Origin: Paenibacillus sp. FSL K6-1096
Lineage (GTDB): Bacteria > Bacillota > Bacilli > Paenibacillales > Paenibacillaceae
Length of the DNA: 64,000 nucleotides
Assembly: GCF_037977055.1 (NCBI RefSeq)
Contig: NZ_CP150274.1
Coordinates: forward strand, 5,952,001-6,016,000
Direction: 5' to 3'
Positions 17,685 to 27,004 of this stretch are shown piece after piece. The notes under the pieces were generated by a model. That model searched no databases. It saw only the letters and a program-made list of their open reading frames with translations, and had not been told where the DNA came from. A program made the position numbers and the translations under genes. Positions within the stretch are counted from its first letter, which is position 1; the number at the start of each line of letters is the position of its first letter.

Positions 17685-19336
17685 GCGGCCGCATGAAGCG
17701 CTGGGATATCTGGTCGCTGATTACCTTTGTTATTTTCGCCGGATATATGGTATTCCTGGCCCTGCCTCTGTTCATGCTGTTAATTAAAAGCTTCTTCGAC
17801 AGCAACACCGGAGAGTTCTCGCTGGCCTACTTCCATAAGTTCTTCAGCAAGGCTTATTATATGAACGCCGTGTGGAATAGCATCAAGGTGACCGTAAGTG
17901 TTACCCTGCTGTCTATTCTGGTCGCCGGCCCGCTCGCCTACATCATGACGATTGCCCGAATTAGAGGAAGCGCTGCGGTGCGGATTCTGATCCTGATCTC
18001 CTCGATGTCCGCGCCGTTTATCGGAGCGTATGCCTGGATTCTGCTGCTCGGGCGCAGCGGGGTAATTACTACCTTCGTGTCCCGGGTCTTCGGCTTCACC
18101 ATGCCTGATATTTACGGCTTCTCCGGCATTCTGCTGGTGCTGACCCTGCAGCTGTCCCCGCTGATCTTCATGTACGTGTCAGGGGCGCTGAAGAATGTGG
18201 ACAACTCCCTGATGGAAGCGGCGGAGAGCATGAACTGCACGGGTCTGCGCAAAATGTGGAAAATCCTCGTGCCGCTGATCACGCCGACCCTGCTCGCCGG
18301 AGGCCTGCTGGTCTTCATGCGGGCGTTCGCCGATTTCGGCACACCGATGCTGATCGGGGAAGGCTACCGGACGGTGCCTGTCCTGATCTTCAATGAATTC
18401 ATCAGTGAGGTTGGAGGAGATGACGGCTTTGCAGCGGCGATCAGTGTCATTGTTGTGCTGTTTGCGGTTGCTGTATTTCTGCTCCAGAAGTATGTGGCGA
18501 ACCGGAAATCGTACAGTATGAGTGCCCTGAATCCGATTGAGCCGAAGAAGCTGAAGGGGGTGGCCAACTTGGCGGCTCACGCCTACGTGTACCTGTTCAC
18601 GTTACTGGCGCTGATGCCGCAAGTCTATGTGGCGTATACCTCCTTCCTGAAGACCTCCGGCAAAATATTCGTTGACGGCTATTCCCTGGACAGCTACCGG
18701 GCAGCCTTTTCCAAAGTGGGAGATTCCATCTATAATACCTTCATGATGGCCAGCATCACGATTATCATTATTACTCTGGCAGCGGTCCTGATCGCCTATG
18801 TTACAGTGAAGCGCAAAGGTGCGGCGGCGAATGTTCTGGATACATTTACAATGCTGCCTTATATCGTACCAGGCTCAATTCTGGGGATCGCCCTGCTGGT
18901 GACCTTCAATAAAGAACCGCTGGTGCTGAGCGGCACTGCTGTGATTCTGATCGTTGCGTTTGTCATCCGGCGCCTGCCTTATACGATCCGCTCCAGCGCC
19001 GCTGTGCTTCATCAGGTCAATGACAGCATAGAAGAAGCGGCGATCAGTCTGGGTGCCTCCACTCTGCGGACCTTCTTCAAGATTACCGTGCCGATGATGA
19101 TCTCCGGGGTATTCGCCGGGGCGATCATCAGCTGGATCAGCATTATTACCGAGCTTAGCACCTCGATTATTCTGTACACAGGGAAGACCCGGACCATGAC
19201 GGTAGCGGTTTATACAGAGGTGGTCCGCGGCAATTACGGCGTGGCTGCTGCATTATCGACCCTGCTGACCGTGATTACGGTGCTGTCACTGCTGCTGTTC
19301 TTCAAGCTGTCCGGCAAAAAGGAAGTAACCATGTAA
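17681..19336 (+). CDS. fused double-domain ABC permease, FbpB/PhnU type
   Basis: 551 residues with about twelve transmembrane helices in two homologous halves. Each half has an EAA loop that contacts the ATPase: EAAESMNCTGLRKMWKILVP (about 180) and EEAAISLGASTLRTFFKITV (about 450). Fused permeases are usual in the ferric-iron (FbpB, SfuB) and 2-aminoethylphosphonate systems. It is translationally coupled to the ATPase gene (4-bp overlap). A GC-rich hairpin follows within 8 bp, before the kinase gene. Confidence 0.92.
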   Translation: MSGRMKRWDIWSLITFVIFAGYMVFLALPLFMLLIKSFFDSNTGEFSLAYFHKFFSKAYYMNAVWNSIKVTVSVTLLSILVAGPLAYIMTIARIRGSAAVRILILISSMSAPFIGAYAWILLLGRSGVITTFVSRVFGFTMPDIYGFSGILLVLTLQLSPLIFMYVSGALKNVDNSLMEAAESMNCTGLRKMWKILVPLITPTLLAGGLLVFMRAFADFGTPMLIGEGYRTVPVLIFNEFISEVGGDDGFAAAISVIVVLFAVAVFLLQKYVANRKSYSMSALNPIEPKKLKGVANLAAHAYVYLFTLLALMPQVYVAYTSFLKTSGKIFVDGYSLDSYRAAFSKVGDSIYNTFMMASITIIIITLAAVLIAYVTVKRKGAAANVLDTFTMLPYIVPGSILGIALLVTFNKEPLVLSGTAVILIVAFVIRRLPYTIRSSAAVLHQVNDSIEEAAISLGASTLRTFFKITVPMMISGVFAGAIISWISIITELSTSIILYTGKTRTMTVAVYTEVVRGNYGVAAALSTLLTVITVLSLLLFFKLSGKKEVTM

Positions 19337-19343
19337 CTGCCGT

Positions 19344-19368
19344 CCGGACCCGCGCAAGCGGGTTCCGG
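19344..19368 (+). terminator. hairpin between permease and kinase genes, possible attenuating terminator
   Basis: CCGGACCCGC and GCGGGTTCCGG form a 10-bp stem with one bulge around loop GCAA. The following sequence is GCTTTGCTG, a poor T tract. It could lower expression of the downstream kinase/regulator genes or protect the 3' end of the transporter mRNA. Confidence 0.5.
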
Positions 19369-19419
19369 GCTTTGCTGCATCCAGGTGTAAGATCGCTGAA
19401 ACGATGGAAGGGGGAGGGC

Positions 19420-21141
19420 ATGGTGGCTAAAAAGAGCTTCAAGGATTCGCTGCGCAGGCTGTTTTTGCTGCACACGCTTGTGCCCATTTCCATATTATTT
19501 GTGCTGTTCCTGATGTTCATGATGATCAATTCACACTTCCTGCTCATCAACCAGACAACGGAGGCAGGCAAAAAAATCAAGCTGGCGATGGAGGAGGTCT
19601 ACAGCTCCTATGTTAAGGAAATGAATGAAGCGGCGGCACTGGCTTCCGTCCTTGCGTTTACCGGGTCGCAGGGGCAAGTTACGGAGGTGTTCGAGCGGTT
19701 CTATGCCTTCAATAACCGTCAGCGGGTGAAGAGCATTATGTATATCATAAGCACGGACGGAGCTATCCTGGCTTCTTCGGCTAACTATGGCTCCGGCTCC
19801 TCTGACTTTGCGCTGCAGGCGGTCGCCCGGCGAATGCATCATCAGGGCTTGGCGCAATTGGCCGAGACCAACCATATCCGCTTCTCGCATGACCGTTACA
19901 CGGCCTATACGTTTGCCAGAGAAATTCGTGACAGCAGGGGAGTGCTGGGATATCTGATCTATCAGCTCTACGAGCCGGATCTGCAGAAGCTGCTCTTTGT
20001 GCAGAATAACGAAATTGCCGTGGTTACCGACCCCTACCGGACCATTATTGCCACAACCAACAATCTGACTCAGGGGCTGATGAACAAGTACAGCCTGACC
20101 AGTGATGCCAAGGGCTACGTATGGATCGATGATGGAAAATATTACAGCAAGGAAACGTACATCCCGCTGTCGAACTGGCGTATCTACACATTAAGCGCCG
20201 CTGAAGGAAACCGGAGTGCCTATCTGTCTCTGGCTGTATTTTTTGCGATGGCCAGTCTGCTGCTCTGGATTGTCATTCAATATACTGCCCGTATCTTCTC
20301 CGCACGCCAGTCCCGGGCGATTGATAAGCTGACCTACGCCGTCAGAGAGCTGCAATCCGGCAACATGGATTCTTACGTGTACATTGGAACCGGTGATGAA
20401 TTCGAGACTCTGGCCAACCAGTATAATCAGATGCTGCAGCGTCTGAACGAGCTGGCCGCCCAGAACATCGAGCTGTCCGATCTGCGCAGAGTCATTGAAG
20501 TGAAGCATCTGCAGTCACAGTTTCATCCGCATTTCATATTCAATGTACTGGAGACCCTGCGCTATGCGATTGTTGTGGATCATCAGCTTGCCCAGGAGAT
20601 GGTCATCACGCTGTCCCGCCACCTGCGCTACAGTATAGGCAATGAACGGGACCATGTGGTGCTTGGGGAAGATTTGGAATATATAGCGGGCTATATGAAG
20701 CTGCAGCAGATCCGCTTCAAGGACAGACTCCATTATCATGAGGAAGTCGATCAAACGGCCAAGGCAGCGCTCGTTCCCAGACTGATGCTCCAGCCGGTGA
20801 TTGAGAATACGATTAAATACGGCTACCGCAAGCGCGAATCGGTGGCAATTACTGTGGTTGGCCGGGTGGAGGGCACAGATCTGATCCTTGAAGTGAAGGA
20901 TAATGCCGGAGGAATGAGCAGGGAACGGCTGGAGGAGGTGCGGGCCATCATGCATTCGCAGGACAACCGTGCTCCTCATATCGGGCTGCACAATCTGCAC
21001 CGCCGTCTGGTGCTGATGTATGGGGAACGCTACGGCATCGAGGTGGACAGCACGCAGGGAGAAGGCACGGCCGTTACATTCAGATTGCCATACCGGAAGG
21101 AGGAGACGACGGATGTTCAAGGTGCTGCTGGTAGAGGATGA
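19420..21141 (+). CDS. YesM-type sensor histidine kinase
   Basis: 573 residues. Helix 1 (about 14-36) and helix 2 (about 268-292) enclose a 230-residue extracellular sensor of dCACHE-like size. A HAMP domain (about 293-345) precedes the His_kinase domain, with FHPHFIFNVLETLRYA (phospho-His near 368). The ATP-binding domain has PVIENTIKYGYRK and DNAGGMSRERLEEV. I chose ATG 19420 because it follows GGAAGGGGGAGGG; the upstream frame lacks a start with a ribosome site. It overlaps the regulator gene by 29 nt. Such kinases sense extracellular nutrients or interact with binding proteins; the neighbouring transporter suggests that it controls that uptake system. Confidence 0.9.
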   Translation: MVAKKSFKDSLRRLFLLHTLVPISILFVLFLMFMMINSHFLLINQTTEAGKKIKLAMEEVYSSYVKEMNEAAALASVLAFTGSQGQVTEVFERFYAFNNRQRVKSIMYIISTDGAILASSANYGSGSSDFALQAVARRMHHQGLAQLAETNHIRFSHDRYTAYTFAREIRDSRGVLGYLIYQLYEPDLQKLLFVQNNEIAVVTDPYRTIIATTNNLTQGLMNKYSLTSDAKGYVWIDDGKYYSKETYIPLSNWRIYTLSAAEGNRSAYLSLAVFFAMASLLLWIVIQYTARIFSARQSRAIDKLTYAVRELQSGNMDSYVYIGTGDEFETLANQYNQMLQRLNELAAQNIELSDLRRVIEVKHLQSQFHPHFIFNVLETLRYAIVVDHQLAQEMVITLSRHLRYSIGNERDHVVLGEDLEYIAGYMKLQQIRFKDRLHYHEEVDQTAKAALVPRLMLQPVIENTIKYGYRKRESVAITVVGRVEGTDLILEVKDNAGGMSRERLEEVRAIMHSQDNRAPHIGLHNLHRRLVLMYGERYGIEVDSTQGEGTAVTFRLPYRKEETTDVQGAAGRG

Positions 21142-21937
21142 GGAGATGATCCGCAAGGGGCTGCGGTTCACCTTCGATTGGATGGGAGCAGCCTGCGTAG
21201 TAGTAGGGGAAGCCGAGAATGGTGAGGACGGACTGCGCCAGATCGCCGGGCTCCGGCCGGATATTGTTATTGTCGATGTGAATATGCCGTTGCTGGATGG
21301 AATTGGAATGATTGAGCAGAGCGTCAAGGAAGCGGATTGCAGCTACATTATCCTGTCGGGCTATGATGAGTTCAGGCTGGCTAAGGATGCGATCCGGCTC
21401 GGGGTGACCGAGTATCTGCTGAAGCCGCTTGAACAGGAGCAGCTGTCCGCTGCACTGGAGCGGGCCAAAGGGCAGCTGGAGATGAAGCGCCAGTATAACG
21501 CAATGCTGACTTCAGGAGCCGCAAGCGGAGAAGCGCTGCAGGCCTCCGTTGTTAAGCTTCCGGGGAAGTCGTCCCGCTACGTGTCCAGGATGATCCGGTA
21601 TGTTCAGGAGCATTATGCGGAGAAGATCGGAATCAAGGATCTGGTGGAGAGCCTGGGGGTCAGCGCCACCTATCTGAACCAGAAGTTCAAGAGTGAAACC
21701 ACCTATACCTTCAACGACTTTCTGAACCGTTACCGTATCCAGAAGGCGATGGATCTGCTGCGCAGCAGAGACGACAAGGTGTATGCGATTGCCGCCAATG
21801 TAGGCTATAAGGATTATAAATATTTCATTGCGATCTTCAAGAAATACGCTGGTTGTACACCCAGCAGCTATCAGGAGCGGTACGGCCGTGGACAGAAGGA
21901 CGGGGAGGCATCCGCAGACGCCAAGCAGGCAGATTGA
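21113..21937 (+). CDS. YesN/AraC-family response regulator
   Basis: 274 residues. The receiver domain starts MFKVLLVEDEEMIRKGLRF, with Asp about 55 in DIVIVDVNMPLLDG and Lys in EYLLKPLEQEQ. The C-terminal 100 residues form the double AraC helix-turn-helix (IGIKDLVESLGVSATYLNQKFK, then YAIAANVGYKDYKYFIAIFKKY). ATG 21113 follows GGAAGGAGGAG; the longer frame upstream is inside the kinase gene. It is the last gene of the transport/sensing operon. It probably activates the operon promoter upstream of 15495. Confidence 0.92.
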   Translation: MFKVLLVEDEEMIRKGLRFTFDWMGAACVVVGEAENGEDGLRQIAGLRPDIVIVDVNMPLLDGIGMIEQSVKEADCSYIILSGYDEFRLAKDAIRLGVTEYLLKPLEQEQLSAALERAKGQLEMKRQYNAMLTSGAASGEALQASVVKLPGKSSRYVSRMIRYVQEHYAEKIGIKDLVESLGVSATYLNQKFKSETTYTFNDFLNRYRIQKAMDLLRSRDDKVYAIAANVGYKDYKYFIAIFKKYAGCTPSSYQERYGRGQKDGEASADAKQAD

Positions 21938-21968
21938 GCGGCGGTCCCGTCTGCCGTTTAATCTGCCT
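21927..21968. terminator. terminator between convergent regulator and siderophore ATPase genes
   Basis: AGGCAGATT (21927-21935) pairs with AATCTGCCT (21960-21968), with an inner CGGCG/TGCCG pairing. The 5' arm includes the regulator stop codon. Confidence 0.65.
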
Positions 21969-21995
21969 AAGTGCGATGTTATTTAAATATGAAAA

Positions 21996-22763
21996 TTACC
22001 TCGTCTCCAGATAAGCGATGCCCAGAGCACCGGTGACCGGGTTGCAGTACGTCTCACAGGCAACATCGAAGACCTCGCCGATCAGTTCCTTCGTCAGAAT
22101 GTCCGCAGGCTTCCCGCTGGCGGCGACCCGGCCTTCCTTCATGACATACAGATAGTCGCAGTATTCGGCGGCCAGGGTCAGGTCGTGGAGGGCGGCGAGA
22201 ATGCCGATATCCAGCTTTTTGACAATATTCAGAATCTGCAGCTGGTACTTGATGTCCAGATGGTTGGTCGGCTCATCCAGAATCATGAATTCGGGCTGCT
22301 GGGCCAGTACCCGCGCCAGAATGACACGCTGCTTCTCGCCCCCGGACAGGGAGTTGTAGCTGCGGCCGGCATGTCCCTCCAGGTTCACCTTGCGCAGCGC
22401 GGCAGAGATAATATCTGAATCCTCCCGGTTGTCGGTCTCCAGCATCCCCTTGTGCGGGGTCCGCCCCATCGCCACCATCTCCCGCACGGTGAAGTCGAAG
22501 CTCAGCTCGTTGAACTGGCCGACGACGCCGAGCTTGCGGGCTACGGCCTTCGGGCTGGCTTTGATCACATTCAGCTCTGAGAGGAAGACATCGCCCTGGC
22601 GCGGCTTGATGACTTTATAGATGCTTTTGAGCAGTGTCGATTTGCCGCAGCCGTTCGGGCCGATCAGGCCGACGAATTGCTTATTCCTCACCTTCAGCGA
22701 GACCTCCTGCACAATCTTCGCTTCACCGAAGGACACACTTAAGCTTTCAACGTTCAGATTCAT
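21996..22763 (-). CDS. siderophore ABC transporter ATPase, FecE/FhuC type
   Basis: 255 residues with Walker A GPNGCGKST (about 36), signature LSGGEKQR (about 139), Walker B FMILDEPTNHLD (about 158) and switch LAALHDLTLAAEYCD. The motif set is that of iron-siderophore and cobalamin importers. It begins at the base where the permease gene ends. With that permease and the divergent binding lipoprotein it forms a complete type II importer. Confidence 0.93.
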   Translation of the reverse strand: MNLNVESLSVSFGEAKIVQEVSLKVRNKQFVGLIGPNGCGKSTLLKSIYKVIKPRQGDVFLSELNVIKASPKAVARKLGVVGQFNELSFDFTVREMVAMGRTPHKGMLETDNREDSDIISAALRKVNLEGHAGRSYNSLSGGEKQRVILARVLAQQPEFMILDEPTNHLDIKYQLQILNIVKKLDIGILAALHDLTLAAEYCDYLYVMKEGRVAASGKPADILTKELIGEVFDVACETYCNPVTGALGIAYLETR

Positions 22764-23869
22764 CAGCTTTTCCCTCCAAAAGCATAGCCTTTTCTAATCA
22801 GCATGTACATGAACATCGGCGCGCCAATCAGGGCGGTAATAATCCCGATCGGCAGCTCCACATTCGGCACAATCGTCCGGGCAATCACATCTGTCCAGAT
22901 CAGGAAGATCGCTCCGAACAAAATGGAGGCCGGGAGCAGCCTGCGGTGGTCCGAGCCGACCAGTCCCCGGATCAGATGGGGGATAATCAGCCCGACGAAG
23001 CCGATCATGCCGCAGCTTGCGACCATCACCCCGGTAACCAGGGCGGTCAGCAGCATGTAGACTCTGCGGTAGACTCCAAGTTGGATGCCGAGGGTAACCG
23101 CAGCCTCATCCCCGAGCAGCATGGCATTCAGGACGCGGAACTGCGACAGGAAGAAGAGGGTGGCCAGCAGGACGGTGACCGAGATTAGCGGCAGCTTATC
23201 CCAACTGGAGGCGGCGAGGCTGCCCATCGTCCAGAAGGTAACCGTCTTGATGCCTTCGGCATTATTCGCGAAATAGACAATAAAGTTGGCAAAAGCGGTA
23301 CATAAAGCGTTAATGACCATCCCGGCCAGGACCAGCTTGACGGAGGTCATTTTGCCGCCTGCACTGGCGAGCAGGAGGACCAGCAGGGAAGCGCCGACCG
23401 CTCCCGCGAAGGCCCAGAAGGCAATTCCGGTCTGGCCGAGCAGCCCCATGGTGCCGAAGCCGATCAGAATGGAAAAGGTAGCTCCCAGCGAAGCGCCGGA
23501 GGAGATACCAAGTATGTATGGGTCAGCCAGCGGGTTCTGCACCGCCGCCTGCATGATCGTTCCGCACAGCGTAAGCCCGGCGCCAATGAAGAGAGCCATC
23601 AGAACACGCGGGAAGCGGATCTTCCAGATAATATCCACGAAGGAGCCGGAGGTCAGCTCCTGGACATCCCCAATCTGGAGGCCTGTAAGGTGATGAAGCA
23701 GAATCCGGTAGGATTGCGAGACTGGAATATCTACCTGCCCGAAGGAGACTGCTGCTCCGGCTGACAGCAGAGTGACAATCAGCAGGATGCCTATAATTGC
23801 AATAAAGCCGTAACGGCTGTGAATAAGTGCCTGCTTCGGTTCGGAGGCTGATTCTGTGGCGGTTTGCAT
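22763..23869 (-). CDS. FecCD-family siderophore permease
   Basis: 368 residues with about nine or ten transmembrane helices. DIIWKIRFPRVLMALFIGAGLTLCGTIMQA and NPLADPYILGISSGASLGA are the classic FecCD hallmarks, and GMIGFVGLIIPHLIRGLVGSDHR contacts the ATPase. Only one permease gene is present, so a homodimer is expected. Its promoter region is shared with the divergent binding-protein gene and holds two Fur boxes. Confidence 0.93.
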   Translation of the reverse strand: MQTATESASEPKQALIHSRYGFIAIIGILLIVTLLSAGAAVSFGQVDIPVSQSYRILLHHLTGLQIGDVQELTSGSFVDIIWKIRFPRVLMALFIGAGLTLCGTIMQAAVQNPLADPYILGISSGASLGATFSILIGFGTMGLLGQTGIAFWAFAGAVGASLLVLLLASAGGKMTSVKLVLAGMVINALCTAFANFIVYFANNAEGIKTVTFWTMGSLAASSWDKLPLISVTVLLATLFFLSQFRVLNAMLLGDEAAVTLGIQLGVYRRVYMLLTALVTGVMVASCGMIGFVGLIIPHLIRGLVGSDHRRLLPASILFGAIFLIWTDVIARTIVPNVELPIGIITALIGAPMFMYMLIRKGYAFGGKS

Positions 23870-23916
23870 GGCAATAGGAGAACTCCTTCATTTTTAATTT
23901 TTAATATAATCCACAT

Positions 23917-23947
23917 TGAGAATGATTGTCAATGAGAAACATTATCA
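23917..23947. promoter_or_regulatory. two tandem Fur boxes in a divergent siderophore promoter
   Basis: TGAGAATGATTGTCA (23917-23931) and TGAGAAACATTATCA (23933-23947) each match the 7-1-7 Fur consensus TGATAATNATTATCA, with two changes in each. They are separated by one base. They lie between the permease gene (start 23869) and the lipoprotein gene (start 24065), so both transcripts should be repressed by Fur when iron is sufficient. Confidence 0.88.
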
Positions 23948-24064
23948 TTGACACGGTGTCCGGTATTCTATATTCTACGGAGGTATCCACCCCTGCAAGA
24001 CTGGGCGCATTCATGGCGTACCGCAGGATCAATCTACTTACATACAGAAATGGGGACCAAGAGA

Positions 24065-25144
24065 ATGAGAACAAGATTCACCAGATATGTACCGCTGCTG
24101 GCGCTCCTGATGCTGGCGCTGCTGTTGGCCGCCTGCTCTTCGGGCAGTGGCAATACGAAGGAGGCGGCGGCAACGGCAACACAAACTGCTGCTCCGGCGT
24201 CCGCAAGCCCTGCTCCGGCGGAGAGCGCACAGCCGGCCAAGACGGTGTATCCGCTCACGATTGAGAATTATACGAACAATGGGGAAGGTACCGAATGGAA
24301 GGCCAAGGAGCAGACCTTCGACAAGGCTCCCGAGAAGGTTGTGGCGAATACCCAAGGCGCAGCCGAGCTGCTGATTAAGCTGGGTCTCACCGATAAGATG
24401 GTTGGCGTAGCAGCCTTATACGGTGCCGGCGATCCGGCGGTGCAGGAGGAATTCAAGAAGATTCCTGTGCTCTCCCAGGACTATGCCAGCAAAGAGCTGG
24501 TAGTAGGCAGAGGCCCGGATCTGGTGATGGGCCGCGGCGGCCTGTTCGCGGATGCGGATTGGGGAGTCGGGACGGTAGGCGGACTCAATGACCTGGGCAT
24601 CAAAACCTTCGTGCAGAGCACCAGTCTGCAAGGGGCGACGCTTGACAGCCTGTACAAGGATATTGAACAGCTGGGCCAAATCTTCGATGTGCAGGACAAG
24701 GCTGCGGCTTATATCGCAGAGCTGAAGGAGCGTGCCGCGAAGCTGAAGGAAGGGGCGGCCGCCACAGGAGCGAAGACCTTTGCTTACGTCTCTGACGGAG
24801 GCAACGGGGCGATTGCGGTCTATAGCGGCAATGTCGATACGTTTGCGGGAGATGTGCTGGGATTGGTAGGGTTGACCAATAGCTACGCTGACGTTACCGG
24901 TGAGATCAGCAAGGAGCAATTGATTGCCACCAACCCGGATGTCATGCTGATCTCGGTGTACACAGGCGGTGTTGATGCTGACCAGTCGATCAAAGCGTTC
25001 TATGCCGATCCGTCACTGCAGAGCCTGAAGGCCATCCAGAACAAAGCGATTTACAAGATTGATTTCAACCAGTTCTGGGGCTACAGCTATTCCATCTTCG
25101 ACGGGGCCGAGAAGCTTGCCGCCGAGCTGGCTGCTGCGCAATAA
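24065..25144 (+). CDS. siderophore-binding lipoprotein
   Basis: 359 residues. The lipoprotein signal ends LLAAC (Cys24) and is followed by a low-complexity Ala/Pro/Ser linker (about 28-60). The domain then has APEKVVANTQGAAELLIKLGLTDKMVGV, GRGPDLVMGRG and EQLIATNPDVMLISVY, typical of FepB/FecB-like class III binding proteins. It hands ferric siderophore to the divergent permease and ATPase. ATG 24065 was chosen for its position 8 nt after GGGGA and its clean signal peptide; the frame extends upstream without a good start. Confidence 0.9.
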   Translation: MRTRFTRYVPLLALLMLALLLAACSSGSGNTKEAAATATQTAAPASASPAPAESAQPAKTVYPLTIENYTNNGEGTEWKAKEQTFDKAPEKVVANTQGAAELLIKLGLTDKMVGVAALYGAGDPAVQEEFKKIPVLSQDYASKELVVGRGPDLVMGRGGLFADADWGVGTVGGLNDLGIKTFVQSTSLQGATLDSLYKDIEQLGQIFDVQDKAAAYIAELKERAAKLKEGAAATGAKTFAYVSDGGNGAIAVYSGNVDTFAGDVLGLVGLTNSYADVTGEISKEQLIATNPDVMLISVYTGGVDADQSIKAFYADPSLQSLKAIQNKAIYKIDFNQFWGYSYSIFDGAEKLAAELAAAQ

Positions 25145-25164
25145 ACAGATTCTATTCTGAAAAA

Positions 25165-25213
25165 AACAGCCTGGGCTGTCACTGTAACGGGTGACGGTCC
25201 AGGCTGTTTTTGG
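25165..25213. terminator. bidirectional terminator between convergent ABC genes
   Basis: AACAGCCTGG...GTCAC (25165-25182) pairs with GTGAC...CCAGGCTGTT (25191-25208), flanked by AAAAAA on the left and TTTTT on the right. It overlaps the last codons of the minus-strand ATPase gene. Confidence 0.9.
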
Positions 25214-26195
25214 CGTTCTCATAGATGTTCATCACGACCTGCTGGATGGGCAGCTCCTTGACGGAAATGTCCGAGAAGCCATGCTTCCGGGAGATGCTCT
25301 CGATGAACTCGCTGATCGAGATTCTGGCCGTGTCCACCTCCAGCGTGATTTGGATATCGGAAGGGCGCTCTACCACCGTGGTATATGCGTTGTCGAACAG
25401 GGTATCGCGCACAGATTCGTTAAAGGTGAAGCTCACCCGCTTCTTCTCGCCCAGGAAGGCCTTCAGCCGCTGGAGCGAATCATCAAACACCTTCCCGCCA
25501 TGGTTGATCACAATGACCCGGTGGGCCAGCTCCTCCACATCCTCCAGGTCATGCGTGGTGAGAATGCAGGTCATATTCTGCTGCTTGTTCATCTGGCGGA
25601 CGAATTCGCGGATTTTGAGCTTGGCGATGACATCCAGCCCGATGGTCGGCTCATCCAGGAACAGGATGTCCGGCTGGTGCAGCATCGCCATCACGAATTC
25701 GCATTTCATGCGTTCGCCCAGTGACAGCACGCGGGTGGGCTTCTCCATCACCCCGGCAATATCCAGCAGCGCCGCCAGCTCCTCCAGCCGGTTGCTGAAA
25801 TCGGCGGCGGAAATGCCATAGATGGCCTTGTTCATCTTAAAGCTGTCGATGGGCGGGATATCCCAGATGAGCTGGGATTTCTGGCCGAAGACGGCTCCGA
25901 TCGTGCGGACATAACGCTTCCTGTCCCGCGCCGGAGCGTAGCCGAGTACCCGGATGTCTCCGCTGGTCGGATAGAGCGCGCCGCAGAGCATTTTGATCGT
26001 GGTCGATTTGCCGGCTCCGTTCGGGCCCAGCATCCCGCAGATCTCTCCCTGCTCAATGGCAAAGCTGATATCATCCACGGCCTGGACGGAGACTGCCTCG
26101 CGCCGGAAGAGGCTCATGAACGTCTGCCCCATGCCTGCGCCCCGCCTGTAGGTTGTGTAAGTCTTCGTTAAATGGTTCACTTCAATTACGGACAT
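25179..26195 (-). CDS. ABC-2 exporter ATPase
   Basis: 338 residues with Walker A GPNGAGKST (about 56), signature LSLGERMKCE (about 152), Walker B ILFLDEPTIGLDVIAK and switch CILTTHDLEDVEELA. It starts IEVNHLTKTYTTYRRG, typical of the drug/NatA-like group that works with two DUF990/ABC-2 permeases. The signature has MKCE rather than QR, as often in this subfamily. It lies one base from the permease gene upstream, in an operon of four genes. Confidence 0.9.
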   Translation of the reverse strand: MSVIEVNHLTKTYTTYRRGAGMGQTFMSLFRREAVSVQAVDDISFAIEQGEICGMLGPNGAGKSTTIKMLCGALYPTSGDIRVLGYAPARDRKRYVRTIGAVFGQKSQLIWDIPPIDSFKMNKAIYGISAADFSNRLEELAALLDIAGVMEKPTRVLSLGERMKCEFVMAMLHQPDILFLDEPTIGLDVIAKLKIREFVRQMNKQQNMTCILTTHDLEDVEELAHRVIVINHGGKVFDDSLQRLKAFLGEKKRVSFTFNESVRDTLFDNAYTTVVERPSDIQITLEVDTARISISEFIESISRKHGFSDISVKELPIQQVVMNIYENAKNSLDRHPLQ

Positions 26196-26977
26196 CAGCC
26201 GCCAACCCCCTCATACATTCTGATCATGTGCCGGTAGATCCAGATGCCTGCCGCCAGAAAGGCCAGGCAGGGCAGGATGGCCGCGAAGTCGCTGGCCGTC
26301 ACCCGTCCAAGCAGCGCAGAGGCCGGGAGGAAGCCGACCATCCCCACAGGAATGATCAGCGTAGCTGCTGCCTGTACTGCCTTGGGGAAGATGGGCAGCG
26401 GATATTTGCCGACATGCAGCACGCTGTCCGCAAGCTCGGAGATGCGCGAATTGCCCACCCATTTGAAGGACATGGCCGCCATCATCAGCGATAATCCCGC
26501 CAGGACCGCCGTTCCGGCCAGGAACAGTCCGGCGAATTGCAGCCAGGCTATGGCCGGAATTGCGCCTACATGCAGGGTGGAGAAGACGAATAATGCCGCC
26601 CCGCCCAGGAACAGCCCGACACTCTCCACGGAGAAGGTGGTGGCTACAATGTAGAACAGCGGGTTCAGCGGTTTGAGCAGAATCACCTCGAAGCTGCCTT
26701 CCCGGACATGGGACATGGTGGTCCACAGCACGCCTCCGAACACAAGATTTGCAAGGCCGCTGGACATGGTGAATACAGACTGGATTAATAACACCTCGTA
26801 CAGGCTCCACCCGGGAAAGCTCGTTCCTGCCCGGTAGATCAGCAGCGTCACCAGCGGAAACAGAATATTGCCGACCAGCGTGATCAGGCTGCTGACGATG
26901 AAGTTCATCCGGTAGGCGGCAGCCGTCTGCACCGCGGAGTACATGCACTGCTTATAGACATCAACATACCTTTTCAT
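26195..26977 (-). CDS. ABC-2 permease (DUF990-like)
   Basis: 260 residues with six hydrophobic segments; the first cytoplasmic part reads KRYVDVYKQCMYSAVQTAAAYRMNF, common in this permease family. SHVREGSFEVILLKPLNPLFYI is the characteristic motif between helices 2 and 3. It sits between the second permease and the ATPase, overlapping the latter by one base. It likely pairs with the 27005-27826 product as a heterodimer. Substrate is unknown. Confidence 0.85.
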   Translation of the reverse strand: MKRYVDVYKQCMYSAVQTAAAYRMNFIVSSLITLVGNILFPLVTLLIYRAGTSFPGWSLYEVLLIQSVFTMSSGLANLVFGGVLWTTMSHVREGSFEVILLKPLNPLFYIVATTFSVESVGLFLGGAALFVFSTLHVGAIPAIAWLQFAGLFLAGTAVLAGLSLMMAAMSFKWVGNSRISELADSVLHVGKYPLPIFPKAVQAAATLIIPVGMVGFLPASALLGRVTASDFAAILPCLAFLAAGIWIYRHMIRMYEGVGG

Positions 26978-27004
26978 GTGAAAATAGTCCTTTCTGCTGG
27001 CCGC

